Shown here: in pieces, positions 1-6,864 of the stretch
Layout: every line of letters begins with the position of its first letter
Numbering within the stretch: the first letter of the stretch is position 1
Origin: Clostridiales bacterium
Lineage (GTDB): Bacteria > Bacillota > Clostridia > Lachnospirales > Lachnospiraceae
Assembly: GCA_020859965.1 (NCBI GenBank)
Contig: JAJBVF010000084.1
Span: 1-10,980, forward strand
Direction: 5' to 3'
DNA: 10,980 nt
Notes under the pieces: generated by a model
Told to the model about the DNA's origin: nothing
What the model saw: the letters and a program-made list of their open reading frames with translations, nothing else
Databases searched by the model: none
Position numbers and translations under genes: made by a program

Positions 1-782
1 AAAAGGCCGCAAAGATCCGTAAGACCGATGAACGGGCAAAGACCAATCTTCTGACGAAACAGAAATATTCGTTTGACAGCAATGGCAAGCTTGCCAACTG
101 CGAGAGCCGCGACAGCAGTATCTGTGAAATTTTTATCGTAGAGGGTGATTCCGCCGGAGGCTCCGCGAAGACCGCCCGCGACCGAAATTATCAGGCAATT
201 CTGCCGATTCGCGGTAAGATTCTGAATGTGGAGAAGGCGAGCATTGATAAGGTGCTGGCGAACGCTGAAATCAAAACAATGATCAATGCATTTGGCTGTG
301 GTTTTTCGGAGGGCTATGGAAATGATTTTGACATTTCAAAACTGCGGTACGATAAAATCGTGATCATGACGGATGCTGATGTTGATGGTGCGCATATCAG
401 TACCCTTTTGCTGACGCTGTTTTATCGGTTTATGCCGGAGCTGATCAATGAAGGACATGTCTATATTGCCATGCCGCCTTTGTATAAAGTGATTCCTTCC
501 AAAGGGAAAGAGCAGTACCTCTATGATGATAAGGCACTGGAAAAATATCGTAAAACACACAAAGTGCCGTTCACTCTGCAGCGCTACAAGGGACTCGGCG
601 AGATGGATGCTGAGCAGCTCTGGGAGACGACTCTGAACCCGGAGACCCGTGTGATGCAGCGGGTAGAGATTGATGATGCCCGCATAGCTTCCAGTGTGAC
701 ATCCATGCTGATGGGTACGGAAGTGCCGCCGCGCAAGGCATTTATCTACGAGCATGCGCAGGACGCCCTGCTGGACATATAG
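1..782 (+). CDS. parE: Type II DNA topoisomerase subunit B, C-terminal part (ParE/GyrB family)
   Basis: This is the last 259 residues of the ATPase/TOPRIM subunit of a type II topoisomerase; the reading frame is open from base 3 and the 5' end lies outside the window. The TOPRIM signature EGDSAGGSA is at visible residues 47-55 with the catalytic glutamate at 47. The metal-binding TDADVDGAH is at 123-131, and the conserved QRYKGLGEM is at 193-201. The ATPase and transducer domains are not in view. The subunit binds Mg2+ and, with subunit A, forms the DNA cleavage-religation centre in the cytoplasm. The A-subunit gene begins 12 bases after the stop, so the two are surely one operon. The fragment alone cannot separate ParE from GyrB. 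I prefer ParE because the partner lacks a GyrA-box. Confidence 0.9.
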   Translation, partial: KAAKIRKTDERAKTNLLTKQKYSFDSNGKLANCESRDSSICEIFIVEGDSAGGSAKTARDRNYQAILPIRGKILNVEKASIDKVLANAEIKTMINAFGCGFSEGYGNDFDISKLRYDKIVIMTDADVDGAHISTLLLTLFYRFMPELINEGHVYIAMPPLYKVIPSKGKEQYLYDDKALEKYRKTHKVPFTLQRYKGLGEMDAEQLWETTLNPETRVMQRVEIDDARIASSVTSMLMGTEVPPRKAFIYEHAQDALLDI

Positions 783-794
783 AAGGAGTAGAAC

Positions 795-3035
795 ATGGAA
801 GGAAACATTATCGGAGCAGAATACTCCGAAATTATGCAGAAATCATATATTGATTACGCGATGAGCGTCATTATTTCCCGTGCGCTTCCGGACGTGCGGG
901 ATGGCTTAAAGCCGGTGCAGCGCCGTACCCTGTATGATATGTACGAGCTTGGGATACGCTATGACCGCCCTTACCGAAAGTGCGCCCGTATTGTCGGCGA
1001 TACGATGGGCAAATATCATCCGCATGGCGACAGCTCGATCTATGACGCGCTGGTCGTGATGGCGCAGGAGTTTAAAAAAGGACAGGCTCTGGTAGACGGA
1101 CACGGCAATTTTGGATCGATTGAGGGTGACGGCGCAGCCGCAATGCGTTATACCGAAGCCCGCCTGCAGAAGATCACACAGGTGGCTTTTCTGGCTGATC
1201 TCGATAAGGATGTCGTGGATTTTGTGCCGAATTTTGACGAGACGGAACGGGAACCGCAGGTGCTTCCGGTGCGGATCCCGAATCTTCTGGTAAATGGCGC
1301 GGACGGTATTGCGGTCGGTATGGTGACAAGCATTCCGCCGCACAATCTTGCGGAAGTCATAGACGCGGTCAAAGCATTGATCAAAAATAATAAGCTGACG
1401 GATGCGGATCTGATGAAATATGTGAAAGGTCCGGATTTCCCGACGGGCGGAATCGTAGTCAATAAAGACGAGCTGCTGCAGATCTATGAGACCGGGCAGG
1501 GCAAAATCCGTCTGCGCGGCCGTGTGGAAGTGGAAAAGGTAAAGGGCGGCAGGGAGCGTCTGGTCATTACGGAAATTCCGTATACGATGATGGGAGCAAA
1601 TATTGGCAAATTCTTAAATGATGTGGCAGCACTTGTCGAGACGAAAAAGACGAATGACATCATCGATATTTCCAATCAATCCGCAAAGGGAGGAATTCGC
1701 ATCGTACTGGAGCTGCGGCGAGGCGCGGATGTGGAGAGGCTGAAAAACCTCCTGTACAAAAAGACCCGGCTGCAGGATACGTTCGGCGTCAATATGCTGG
1801 CAGTCGCGGATGGAAGACCGGAAACACTCAGTCTTCGGAAAATTCTGGAATACAATATTGATTTTCAGTTTGAAGTGACGACGCGCAAGTATCAGAACCT
1901 TCTGGATAAGGAAGAGAAAAAGAGCGAGATTCAGGAAGGGCTTATTCGCGCCTGCGATATTATTGATCTGATTATTGAAGTGCTGCGGGGGAGCCGCAGC
2001 CGTGATCAGGTGAAGGCCTGCCTGGTGAACGGCGTAACAGAAGGTATCCGTTTTAAAACGGAAAAATCGCGCAAACAGGCGGCAAAGTTGAATTTCACCG
2101 AGCCGCAGGCAAATGCGATCCTTGATATGCGTCTTTACAAACTGATCGGTCTGGAACTGGAAGTGCTGATGGAAGAGCATGAGCAGACGCTGAAGAACAT
2201 TGCCAGCTACAAGGATATTCTGAATAATTACGCATCGATGGCGGCTGTGATCATCAAAGAACTGGATGCGCTGAAAAAGGAGTTTGGACGGCCGCGCCGG
2301 ACCACAATCGAAAATGCAGAAGAGATTGTGCTGGAAGAGGTAAAAATCGAAGAGATACCGGTAGTATTTCTGATGGACCGCTTTGGTTATGTCCGTTCGA
2401 TAGACGAGACAGTCTACGAGCGAAATAAAGAGGCGGCGGATGCGGAGAGTAAGTATGTGATCCATTGCCTCAATACAGACCGCATCTGTATTTTTACGGA
2501 TACCGGAAAGGCACATCTTCTGAAGATGCAGGATGTCCCGTTCGGAAAATTCCGCGATAAGGGCACGCCGGTGGACAACCTTTGCAATTACAACAGCAGT
2601 GAAGAAAACTTTATCGGAGTTATGGCAATGAACGATATCCGTGAGACGGTCGTTACCTTTGTTACAAAGCAGGCGATGATAAAACAGGTGCAGGGAAGCG
2701 AGTTTGATGTGTCTAAGCGTACAACTGCCGCAACAAAACTTCAGGAAGGCGACGAGGTGCTCGCCGTATATGCTGCTTCCGAGCACGCGCACATCGTACT
2801 TGCTTCCGAAAACGGATATTTTCTGCGTTTTGCGGTATCAGAGATTCCGCTTAAGAAAAAGACAGCAGTCGGCGTCCGCGGGATGAAGCTTGCGGAAGGG
2901 GATTTTGTTACAGAAGTGTACTGGATCGAAAAAAATTCCGGAAGCGGGCAGATTGTCTATAAAGAACGGACCATCAGCCTTTCAAAGCTGCGGTCCGCGT
3001 CGAGGGATACCAGGGGTACCAAAATCCGAAAGTAG
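795..3035 (+). CDS. parC: Type II DNA topoisomerase subunit A, topoisomerase IV-like (ParC)
   Basis: Complete 746-residue cleavage subunit that passes one DNA duplex through another, acting in chromosome decatenation or supercoil control with the upstream B subunit. An AAGGAG ribosome binding site at 783-788 sits six bases before the ATG. The winged-helix region carries the active-site Arg118-Tyr119 in AAMRYTEARL. The quinolone region GDSSIYD at 78-84 has Ser80 and Asp84, the unmutated state. A long coiled coil lies around 365-480, and a beta-pinwheel C-terminal domain runs from about 520. Where gyrase has the QRRGGKG GyrA-box, after DRFGYV at 528-533, this protein has an unrelated stretch containing YERNKEAADAESKY. 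By family knowledge the GyrA-box is needed for wrapping and negative supercoiling, so I infer a topoisomerase IV-type enzyme. The length is also short for GyrA. A divergent GyrA remains possible. Confidence 0.9.
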   Translation: MEGNIIGAEYSEIMQKSYIDYAMSVIISRALPDVRDGLKPVQRRTLYDMYELGIRYDRPYRKCARIVGDTMGKYHPHGDSSIYDALVVMAQEFKKGQALVDGHGNFGSIEGDGAAAMRYTEARLQKITQVAFLADLDKDVVDFVPNFDETEREPQVLPVRIPNLLVNGADGIAVGMVTSIPPHNLAEVIDAVKALIKNNKLTDADLMKYVKGPDFPTGGIVVNKDELLQIYETGQGKIRLRGRVEVEKVKGGRERLVITEIPYTMMGANIGKFLNDVAALVETKKTNDIIDISNQSAKGGIRIVLELRRGADVERLKNLLYKKTRLQDTFGVNMLAVADGRPETLSLRKILEYNIDFQFEVTTRKYQNLLDKEEKKSEIQEGLIRACDIIDLIIEVLRGSRSRDQVKACLVNGVTEGIRFKTEKSRKQAAKLNFTEPQANAILDMRLYKLIGLELEVLMEEHEQTLKNIASYKDILNNYASMAAVIIKELDALKKEFGRPRRTTIENAEEIVLEEVKIEEIPVVFLMDRFGYVRSIDETVYERNKEAADAESKYVIHCLNTDRICIFTDTGKAHLLKMQDVPFGKFRDKGTPVDNLCNYNSSEENFIGVMAMNDIRETVVTFVTKQAMIKQVQGSEFDVSKRTTAATKLQEGDEVLAVYAASEHAHIVLASENGYFLRFAVSEIPLKKKTAVGVRGMKLAEGDFVTEVYWIEKNSGSGQIVYKERTISLSKLRSASRDTRGTKIRK

Positions 3036-3160
3036 CAAATAATTTCTACCTGTGCGTTTAGCAACAACAATAATCGTAAAACAGTTCAACGCCGGGTGCG
3101 CGCTCACAGCGGTACATAAGGCGGCAAAATACACCGCTCTGAGAACCGCGGCAGGGAAAA

Positions 3161-4087
3161 TCAACGTAGTTTTTTCTGGCGGTAAAGTGCGGCGTCGGCT
3201 GCCCCGAGCAGATCTGAGGATGTCTGTCCTTTTTTATGGACGGCGAGGCTGTAGCTCGCGGCCACTGTGTTTTGGATACGGTCATATTCCAGAATCCGGG
3301 AGGAATCTCTGCGGACGCGTCTGCAGAGTTTGCCGGCTTCGTCAACGGAAAGTCCGGTAAACAGGATACAGAATTCATCACCTCCATAGCGGAAGCATAG
3401 ATGCTGACTACAGACATTTCGCAGTACCGATCCGAATTTTTTCAGATATTCGTCACCGGCAAGGTGACCGAGTGTGTCGTTTACCTCTTTAAAGTGATCA
3501 ATATCCAACATTGCACAGATCAGCCCGTCGTCTTCATTGCTTAAGTGGGCCAGTACCTCATCCAGAGCTGTGCGGTTGTACAGAGAGATGAGCTTGTCAA
3601 TAATCCCCTCGCGATACTGCATTCGCTCGATTTCTTTTTTTACTGATGCGTCATTCTTTTCCTTTTCAAAATAGATCAATGCCATGCAGGAGATATAGAA
3701 TCCCACCAGGATCAGGATGGAGATAAAGAAATTGACGTTATTGTAGCCGTAGCCGGAGAGCAGGAGCTTATCGGAATCCCAGATGATTACCACATCTCCG
3801 ACAATCCGGCCTATGATCACGAATACTGCAGTCACCGTTGTCAGAAGATAATTTCCATACAGACAGGAAAACATCAGCGGGATCGCAAACAGGAAATACA
3901 GCGAAGGGAAGATACTGTGTATGGAAAACAGCACAAAACAGATCGCGGTAAGACCGAGGGACAGAGAATAAGCCTGCAGGGTCAGATTCTTTGGCCGGTA
4001 TTTTTTGATCAGAAAGATAATAAGCAGTAAAAAAAGTTGATCCCGGTAGGAATCAGCAGATATTTTTGGAGATAGAGGGAAATGCAC
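3161..4087 (-). CDS. GGDEF diguanylate cyclase, main fragment of a frameshifted membrane protein
   Basis: An open frame of 308 codons, with GTG at 4087 as the first possible start. About four hydrophobic segments lie between residues 15 and 140. A GGDEF domain follows at about 160-308. Its nucleotide and metal motif DIDHFKEVND is at 195-204 with GHLAGDEYL after it, and an intact GGDEF is at 235-239. Such domains make cyclic di-GMP from two GTP. No RxxD inhibitory site precedes GGDEF (CSQH is there instead), and the usual S-x-G strand reads SYS at 278-280. The real gene start is almost certainly the ATG at 4247, in another frame. Two apparent one-base losses, at about 4077-4105 and in the 7-base A run at 4029-4035, separate it from this fragment. 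The GTG has no convincing ribosome binding site. Either the gene is decaying, a shortened protein is made, or the assembly has errors. Confidence 0.75.
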   Translation of the reverse strand: MHFPLSPKISADSYRDQLFLLLIIFLIKKYRPKNLTLQAYSLSLGLTAICFVLFSIHSIFPSLYFLFAIPLMFSCLYGNYLLTTVTAVFVIIGRIVGDVVIIWDSDKLLLSGYGYNNVNFFISILILVGFYISCMALIYFEKEKNDASVKKEIERMQYREGIIDKLISLYNRTALDEVLAHLSNEDDGLICAMLDIDHFKEVNDTLGHLAGDEYLKKFGSVLRNVCSQHLCFRYGGDEFCILFTGLSVDEAGKLCRRVRRDSSRILEYDRIQNTVAASYSLAVHKKGQTSSDLLGAADAALYRQKKLR

Positions 4088-4247
4088 TGGACATCATATC
4101 CAGGCTCCTTAATATAAAAAACAGGATCAGTTCCAGCAGACAGGATGCTGCAGTAAGCCAGACACTGATCGCTGTATGGATTCTCAGCCAGTGGCGATTT
4201 ACCTGTTCGTATTCAAATTCAATTGTGCGGATATAGGTATTGATCAT
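4053..4247 (-). pseudogene. Detached N-terminal fragment of the GGDEF membrane protein
   Basis: The fragment starts at an ATG preceded by a good GAGGA ribosome binding site (4252-4256) and encodes 64 residues before a TGA. The first 25 or so residues are cytoplasmic, with EYEQVNRHWLRI. A membrane helix, SVWLTAASCLLELILFFIL, follows, a layout seen at the start of many clostridial membrane GGDEF proteins. After SLDMMSSAF the frame runs into a stop. The next reading frame at about 4030-4080 gives SLYLQKYLLIPTGINFF, which is the expected second membrane segment. The third frame then continues as LLLIIFLIKKYRP into the GGDEF fragment. The full gene therefore spans 3161-4247 and needs one extra base at two places to be read through. 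This reconstruction is read directly from the three frames; its evolutionary cause is inferred. Confidence 0.7.
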
Positions 4248-4380
4248 TGTTTCCTCATTTCCAGGATATGAAAAACAGAAAGCCCGTCTTTTCAATGTAA
4301 TCGTCTTCGACAGTTTACCACCTATTTGAAGGCGGCACAGGAGAGAAAGCACCGAAGAATTTACGGAAAAGAAAAAAATG

Positions 4381-4409
4381 TTGTGGATTAAAGACAAAGG
4401 TGATAGAAT
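4381..4409 (+). promoter_or_regulatory. Probable sigma-A promoter for the hydratase-aspS unit
   Basis: TTGTGG at 4381-4386 and TAGAAT at 4404-4409 are separated by 17 bases. The -10 box is preceded by TGA, giving an extended TGn -10 motif. The -10 box matches the consensus at five of six positions and the -35 box at three. Transcription would begin near 4416 and leave a leader of about 80 bases before the ATG at 4499, which has an imperfect AGGCGG ribosome binding site at 4487-4492. The divergent 251-base region 4248-4498 otherwise shows no gene, and I see no riboswitch fold in it. Confidence 0.5.
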
Positions 4410-4498
4410 GTGCAGGAAAGATTCAGAAAATGATCTGATACAAAATTTTATGGACAGAGATTTCAAGAGCAGGAACAGAGAATGAAAGGCGGAAAAAT

Positions 4499-6829
4499 AT
4501 GATCAAGCTTTATGAAAAGGGTGCCTGGCTGATAAGGGGTACAGAAATAATCCCCGAAGAAGAAGCTGAAAGAGTTCAGAATATCTGCGGAAAACAGGCG
4601 GACAGGAACGAAGATCGCAAGGGCACGATTGCATATTCCATTTTGAAAGCACACAACACATCTGATGATATGTCGCATCTGAAGATACGATTTGATGCGA
4701 TGACTTCTCATGATATTACATTTGTCGGCATTATCCAGACGGCGAAGGCTTCCGGTATGGAGAAATTTCCGATACCATATGTTCTGACGAACTGCCACAA
4801 TTCCCTGTGCGCGGTCGGCGGCACGATCAATGAGGATGACCATGTATTTGGCCTGTCGGCAGCGAAAAAATACGGCGGCATTTATGTACCGCCTCATCTT
4901 GCGGTGATCCATCAGTATATGCGCGAGACGATGGCAGGCTGCGGGAAAATGATTCTCGGATCGGATTCCCATACGCGTTATGGCGCACTCGGTACGATGG
5001 CAGTCGGTGAGGGAGGCGGCGAACTGGTAAAGCAGCTTCTTCGTGATACTTATGATGTGGCATATCCTGGAGTGGTCGCGATTTACCTTGATGGGAAACC
5101 GAATCCGGGTGTTGGACCGCAGGATATTGCGCTGGCGATTATTGGAGCTGTATTTAAGAATGGATATGTAAAAAATAAAGTGATGGAATTTGTCGGACCG
5201 GGCGTAGCGTCTATGACTACTGACTATCGCAATGGTGTCGATGTTATGACAACGGAGACGACCTGCCTTTCTTCCATCTGGAGGACAGATGAGGATACGA
5301 AGGCTTATCTGACACAGCATGGGCGCGGAGAAGATTACCGCGAATTGAATCCGGCGGATGTGGCGTATTATGACGGGCTGGTTTATGTGGATCTTAGTAC
5401 GGTGAAGCCGATGATTGCGCTTCCATTCCATCCAAGTAATACTTATGAGATTGACGAACTGCTCGCGAATCCGGGAGATATTCTTCGTGAGGTGGAAAAG
5501 AGCGCAGCTGCGCTTACGGAGAATACGACGGTTGACTTCCATCTGACGGATAAGGTGGTTGATGGAAAGATTCAGGTACAGCAGGGTATTATCGCGGGCT
5601 GTGCCGGCGGCGGTTATACGAATGTCATGGAAGCTGCTGATATCCTGAATGGCAGAAGCATTGGAAACGGCGAGTTTACACTGGCAGTTTATCCGTCCTC
5701 TCAGCCGGTATTTATGGATCTTGTAAAGAAGGGCGCAATTTCGACACTGATGGCAGCTGGTTCTACGGTGAAGACTGCTTTCTGCGGACCATGCTTTGGT
5801 GCGGGTGATACGCCGGCAAATAATGCTTTCAGTATCCGCCATACGACGCGGAACTTCCCGAACCGTGAAGGCTCCAAGCCTGGCGCAGGCCAGCTTTCAG
5901 CGGTGGCTCTGATGGATGCGCGTTCAATTGCGGCGACAGCAGCTAATGGCGGTGTGCTTACTTCTGCGGAGACATTCCTGATGGAAAGATCAGGGGGAAG
6001 CGCATCAGTGCCAGAGTATGAGTATGATGACAGCGCATATCGCGTGAGAGTTTATCAGGGATTTCAGAAGGCTAAGACAGAGTCTGAGCTTGTTTATGGC
6101 CCGAATATCAAAGACTGGCCGGAGATGGAGCCGCTCGCAGATAATATTCTGCTTCGTGTATGCTCGAAGATTATGGACAGTGTGACGACCACGGATGAAC
6201 TGATCCCATCCGGTGAGACTTCTTCCTATCGTTCCAATCCACTGGGACTGGCAGAATTTACGCTTTCCAGAAGAGATCCGGCATATGTAGGGAAGGCAAA
6301 GGAAGTGGATCGTCTGGAGCGGATGCGGATCGCGGACGGTGGAAATGGCATGGCGCAGGCGGCTGCGTCAGAGCCGACGCTTTTGGCAGCGCTGGATCAG
6401 ATAAAAGCCGTGACACCGGATGCAGATACGGAAAGCATTGAGATTGGAAGCATGATTTATTGCGTGAAGCCGGGAGATGGCTCCGCACGTGAACAGGCTG
6501 CGAGCTGTCAGAGAGTGCTCGGCGGATTGGCAAATATCTGTACAGAGTACGCGACCAAGCGCTATCGTTCCAATGTCATGAACTGGGGCATGCTTCCTTT
6601 CCAGATGAAGGAAGAGCCGTGCTTTGACGTCGGCGACTACATCTATGTGCCTGACGTAAAGAAGGCGCTGGATGGCGATATGAAAGAGATAAAGGCGTAT
6701 GTTCTGGGCGCAGAGATAAAAGAGATTTCTCTGTATATATCAGATATGACGGAGAATGAAAAAGAAATTGTTAAGGCTGGGAGTCTGATCAATTTCAACC
6801 GCGGCCGTATGAAGACAGCAAAAAAGTAA
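4499..6829 (+). CDS. Aconitase-superfamily hydratase (YbhJ-like), substrate unknown
   Basis: 776-residue member of the aconitase/isopropylmalate isomerase superfamily, probably a cytoplasmic 4Fe-4S dehydratase-hydratase. Likely cluster ligands are Cys368 in IIAGCAGGGYTN and Cys429 and Cys432 in AFCGPCFGAG. Active-site motifs include GSDSHTRYG around 155-162, RNFPNREG at 451-458 and, in the swivel domain, GDGSAREQAA at 659-668, followed by RSNVMNWGMLPFQ at 690-702. The order (three catalytic domains, linker, then swivel domain) matches aconitases, and the length is close to mitochondrial aconitase and to E. coli YbhJ. The usual GSCTNS signature is replaced by the CAGGGYTN form. With TSHDITFVGIIQTAKASG near the N terminus and DLSTVKPMIALPFHPSN at 298-314, this points to the uncharacterised YbhJ-type branch rather than true aconitase. 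No citrate synthase or isocitrate dehydrogenase gene is nearby. It is probably co-transcribed with aspS, 35 bases downstream. Confidence 0.85.
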   Translation: MIKLYEKGAWLIRGTEIIPEEEAERVQNICGKQADRNEDRKGTIAYSILKAHNTSDDMSHLKIRFDAMTSHDITFVGIIQTAKASGMEKFPIPYVLTNCHNSLCAVGGTINEDDHVFGLSAAKKYGGIYVPPHLAVIHQYMRETMAGCGKMILGSDSHTRYGALGTMAVGEGGGELVKQLLRDTYDVAYPGVVAIYLDGKPNPGVGPQDIALAIIGAVFKNGYVKNKVMEFVGPGVASMTTDYRNGVDVMTTETTCLSSIWRTDEDTKAYLTQHGRGEDYRELNPADVAYYDGLVYVDLSTVKPMIALPFHPSNTYEIDELLANPGDILREVEKSAAALTENTTVDFHLTDKVVDGKIQVQQGIIAGCAGGGYTNVMEAADILNGRSIGNGEFTLAVYPSSQPVFMDLVKKGAISTLMAAGSTVKTAFCGPCFGAGDTPANNAFSIRHTTRNFPNREGSKPGAGQLSAVALMDARSIAATAANGGVLTSAETFLMERSGGSASVPEYEYDDSAYRVRVYQGFQKAKTESELVYGPNIKDWPEMEPLADNILLRVCSKIMDSVTTTDELIPSGETSSYRSNPLGLAEFTLSRRDPAYVGKAKEVDRLERMRIADGGNGMAQAAASEPTLLAALDQIKAVTPDADTESIEIGSMIYCVKPGDGSAREQAASCQRVLGGLANICTEYATKRYRSNVMNWGMLPFQMKEEPCFDVGDYIYVPDVKKALDGDMKEIKAYVLGAEIKEISLYISDMTENEKEIVKAGSLINFNRGRMKTAKK

Positions 6830-6864
6830 TGATAATAAGAAGACAATGATGAGAGGACAGTATC

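Noticed and set aside
1614..2792. Long open frame on the minus strand opposite parC.
   Set aside because: It has no recognisable motif and low-likelihood composition, and it lies wholly within the well-supported topoisomerase gene.
3036..3160. Possible terminators between the convergent parC and GGDEF genes: AGCGGT/ACCGCT (3108-3113, 3133-3138), CCGC/GCGG (3134-3137, 3148-3151) and a T run at 3170-3175.
   Set aside because: The stems are short with long loops, and the T run is about 20 bases away. The support is too weak to annotate.
4262..4300. TTGAAA and a CATATC-like box on the minus strand as a promoter for the GGDEF gene.
   Set aside because: Spacing is about 19 bases and the -10 match is poor. 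A promoter is expected here but cannot be placed with confidence.
4408..4485. Small 25-codon open frame (MCRKDSEND...) just before the hydratase, a possible leader peptide.
   Set aside because: Its ATG overlaps the predicted -10 box, so the message would start after it. It has no ribosome binding site and no run of regulatory codons.
4463..5842. Long open frame on the minus strand opposite the aconitase-like gene.
   Set aside because: Its translation is rich in Arg, His and Ile without any domain pattern, while the plus strand has clear aconitase motifs throughout. It is an antisense shadow.
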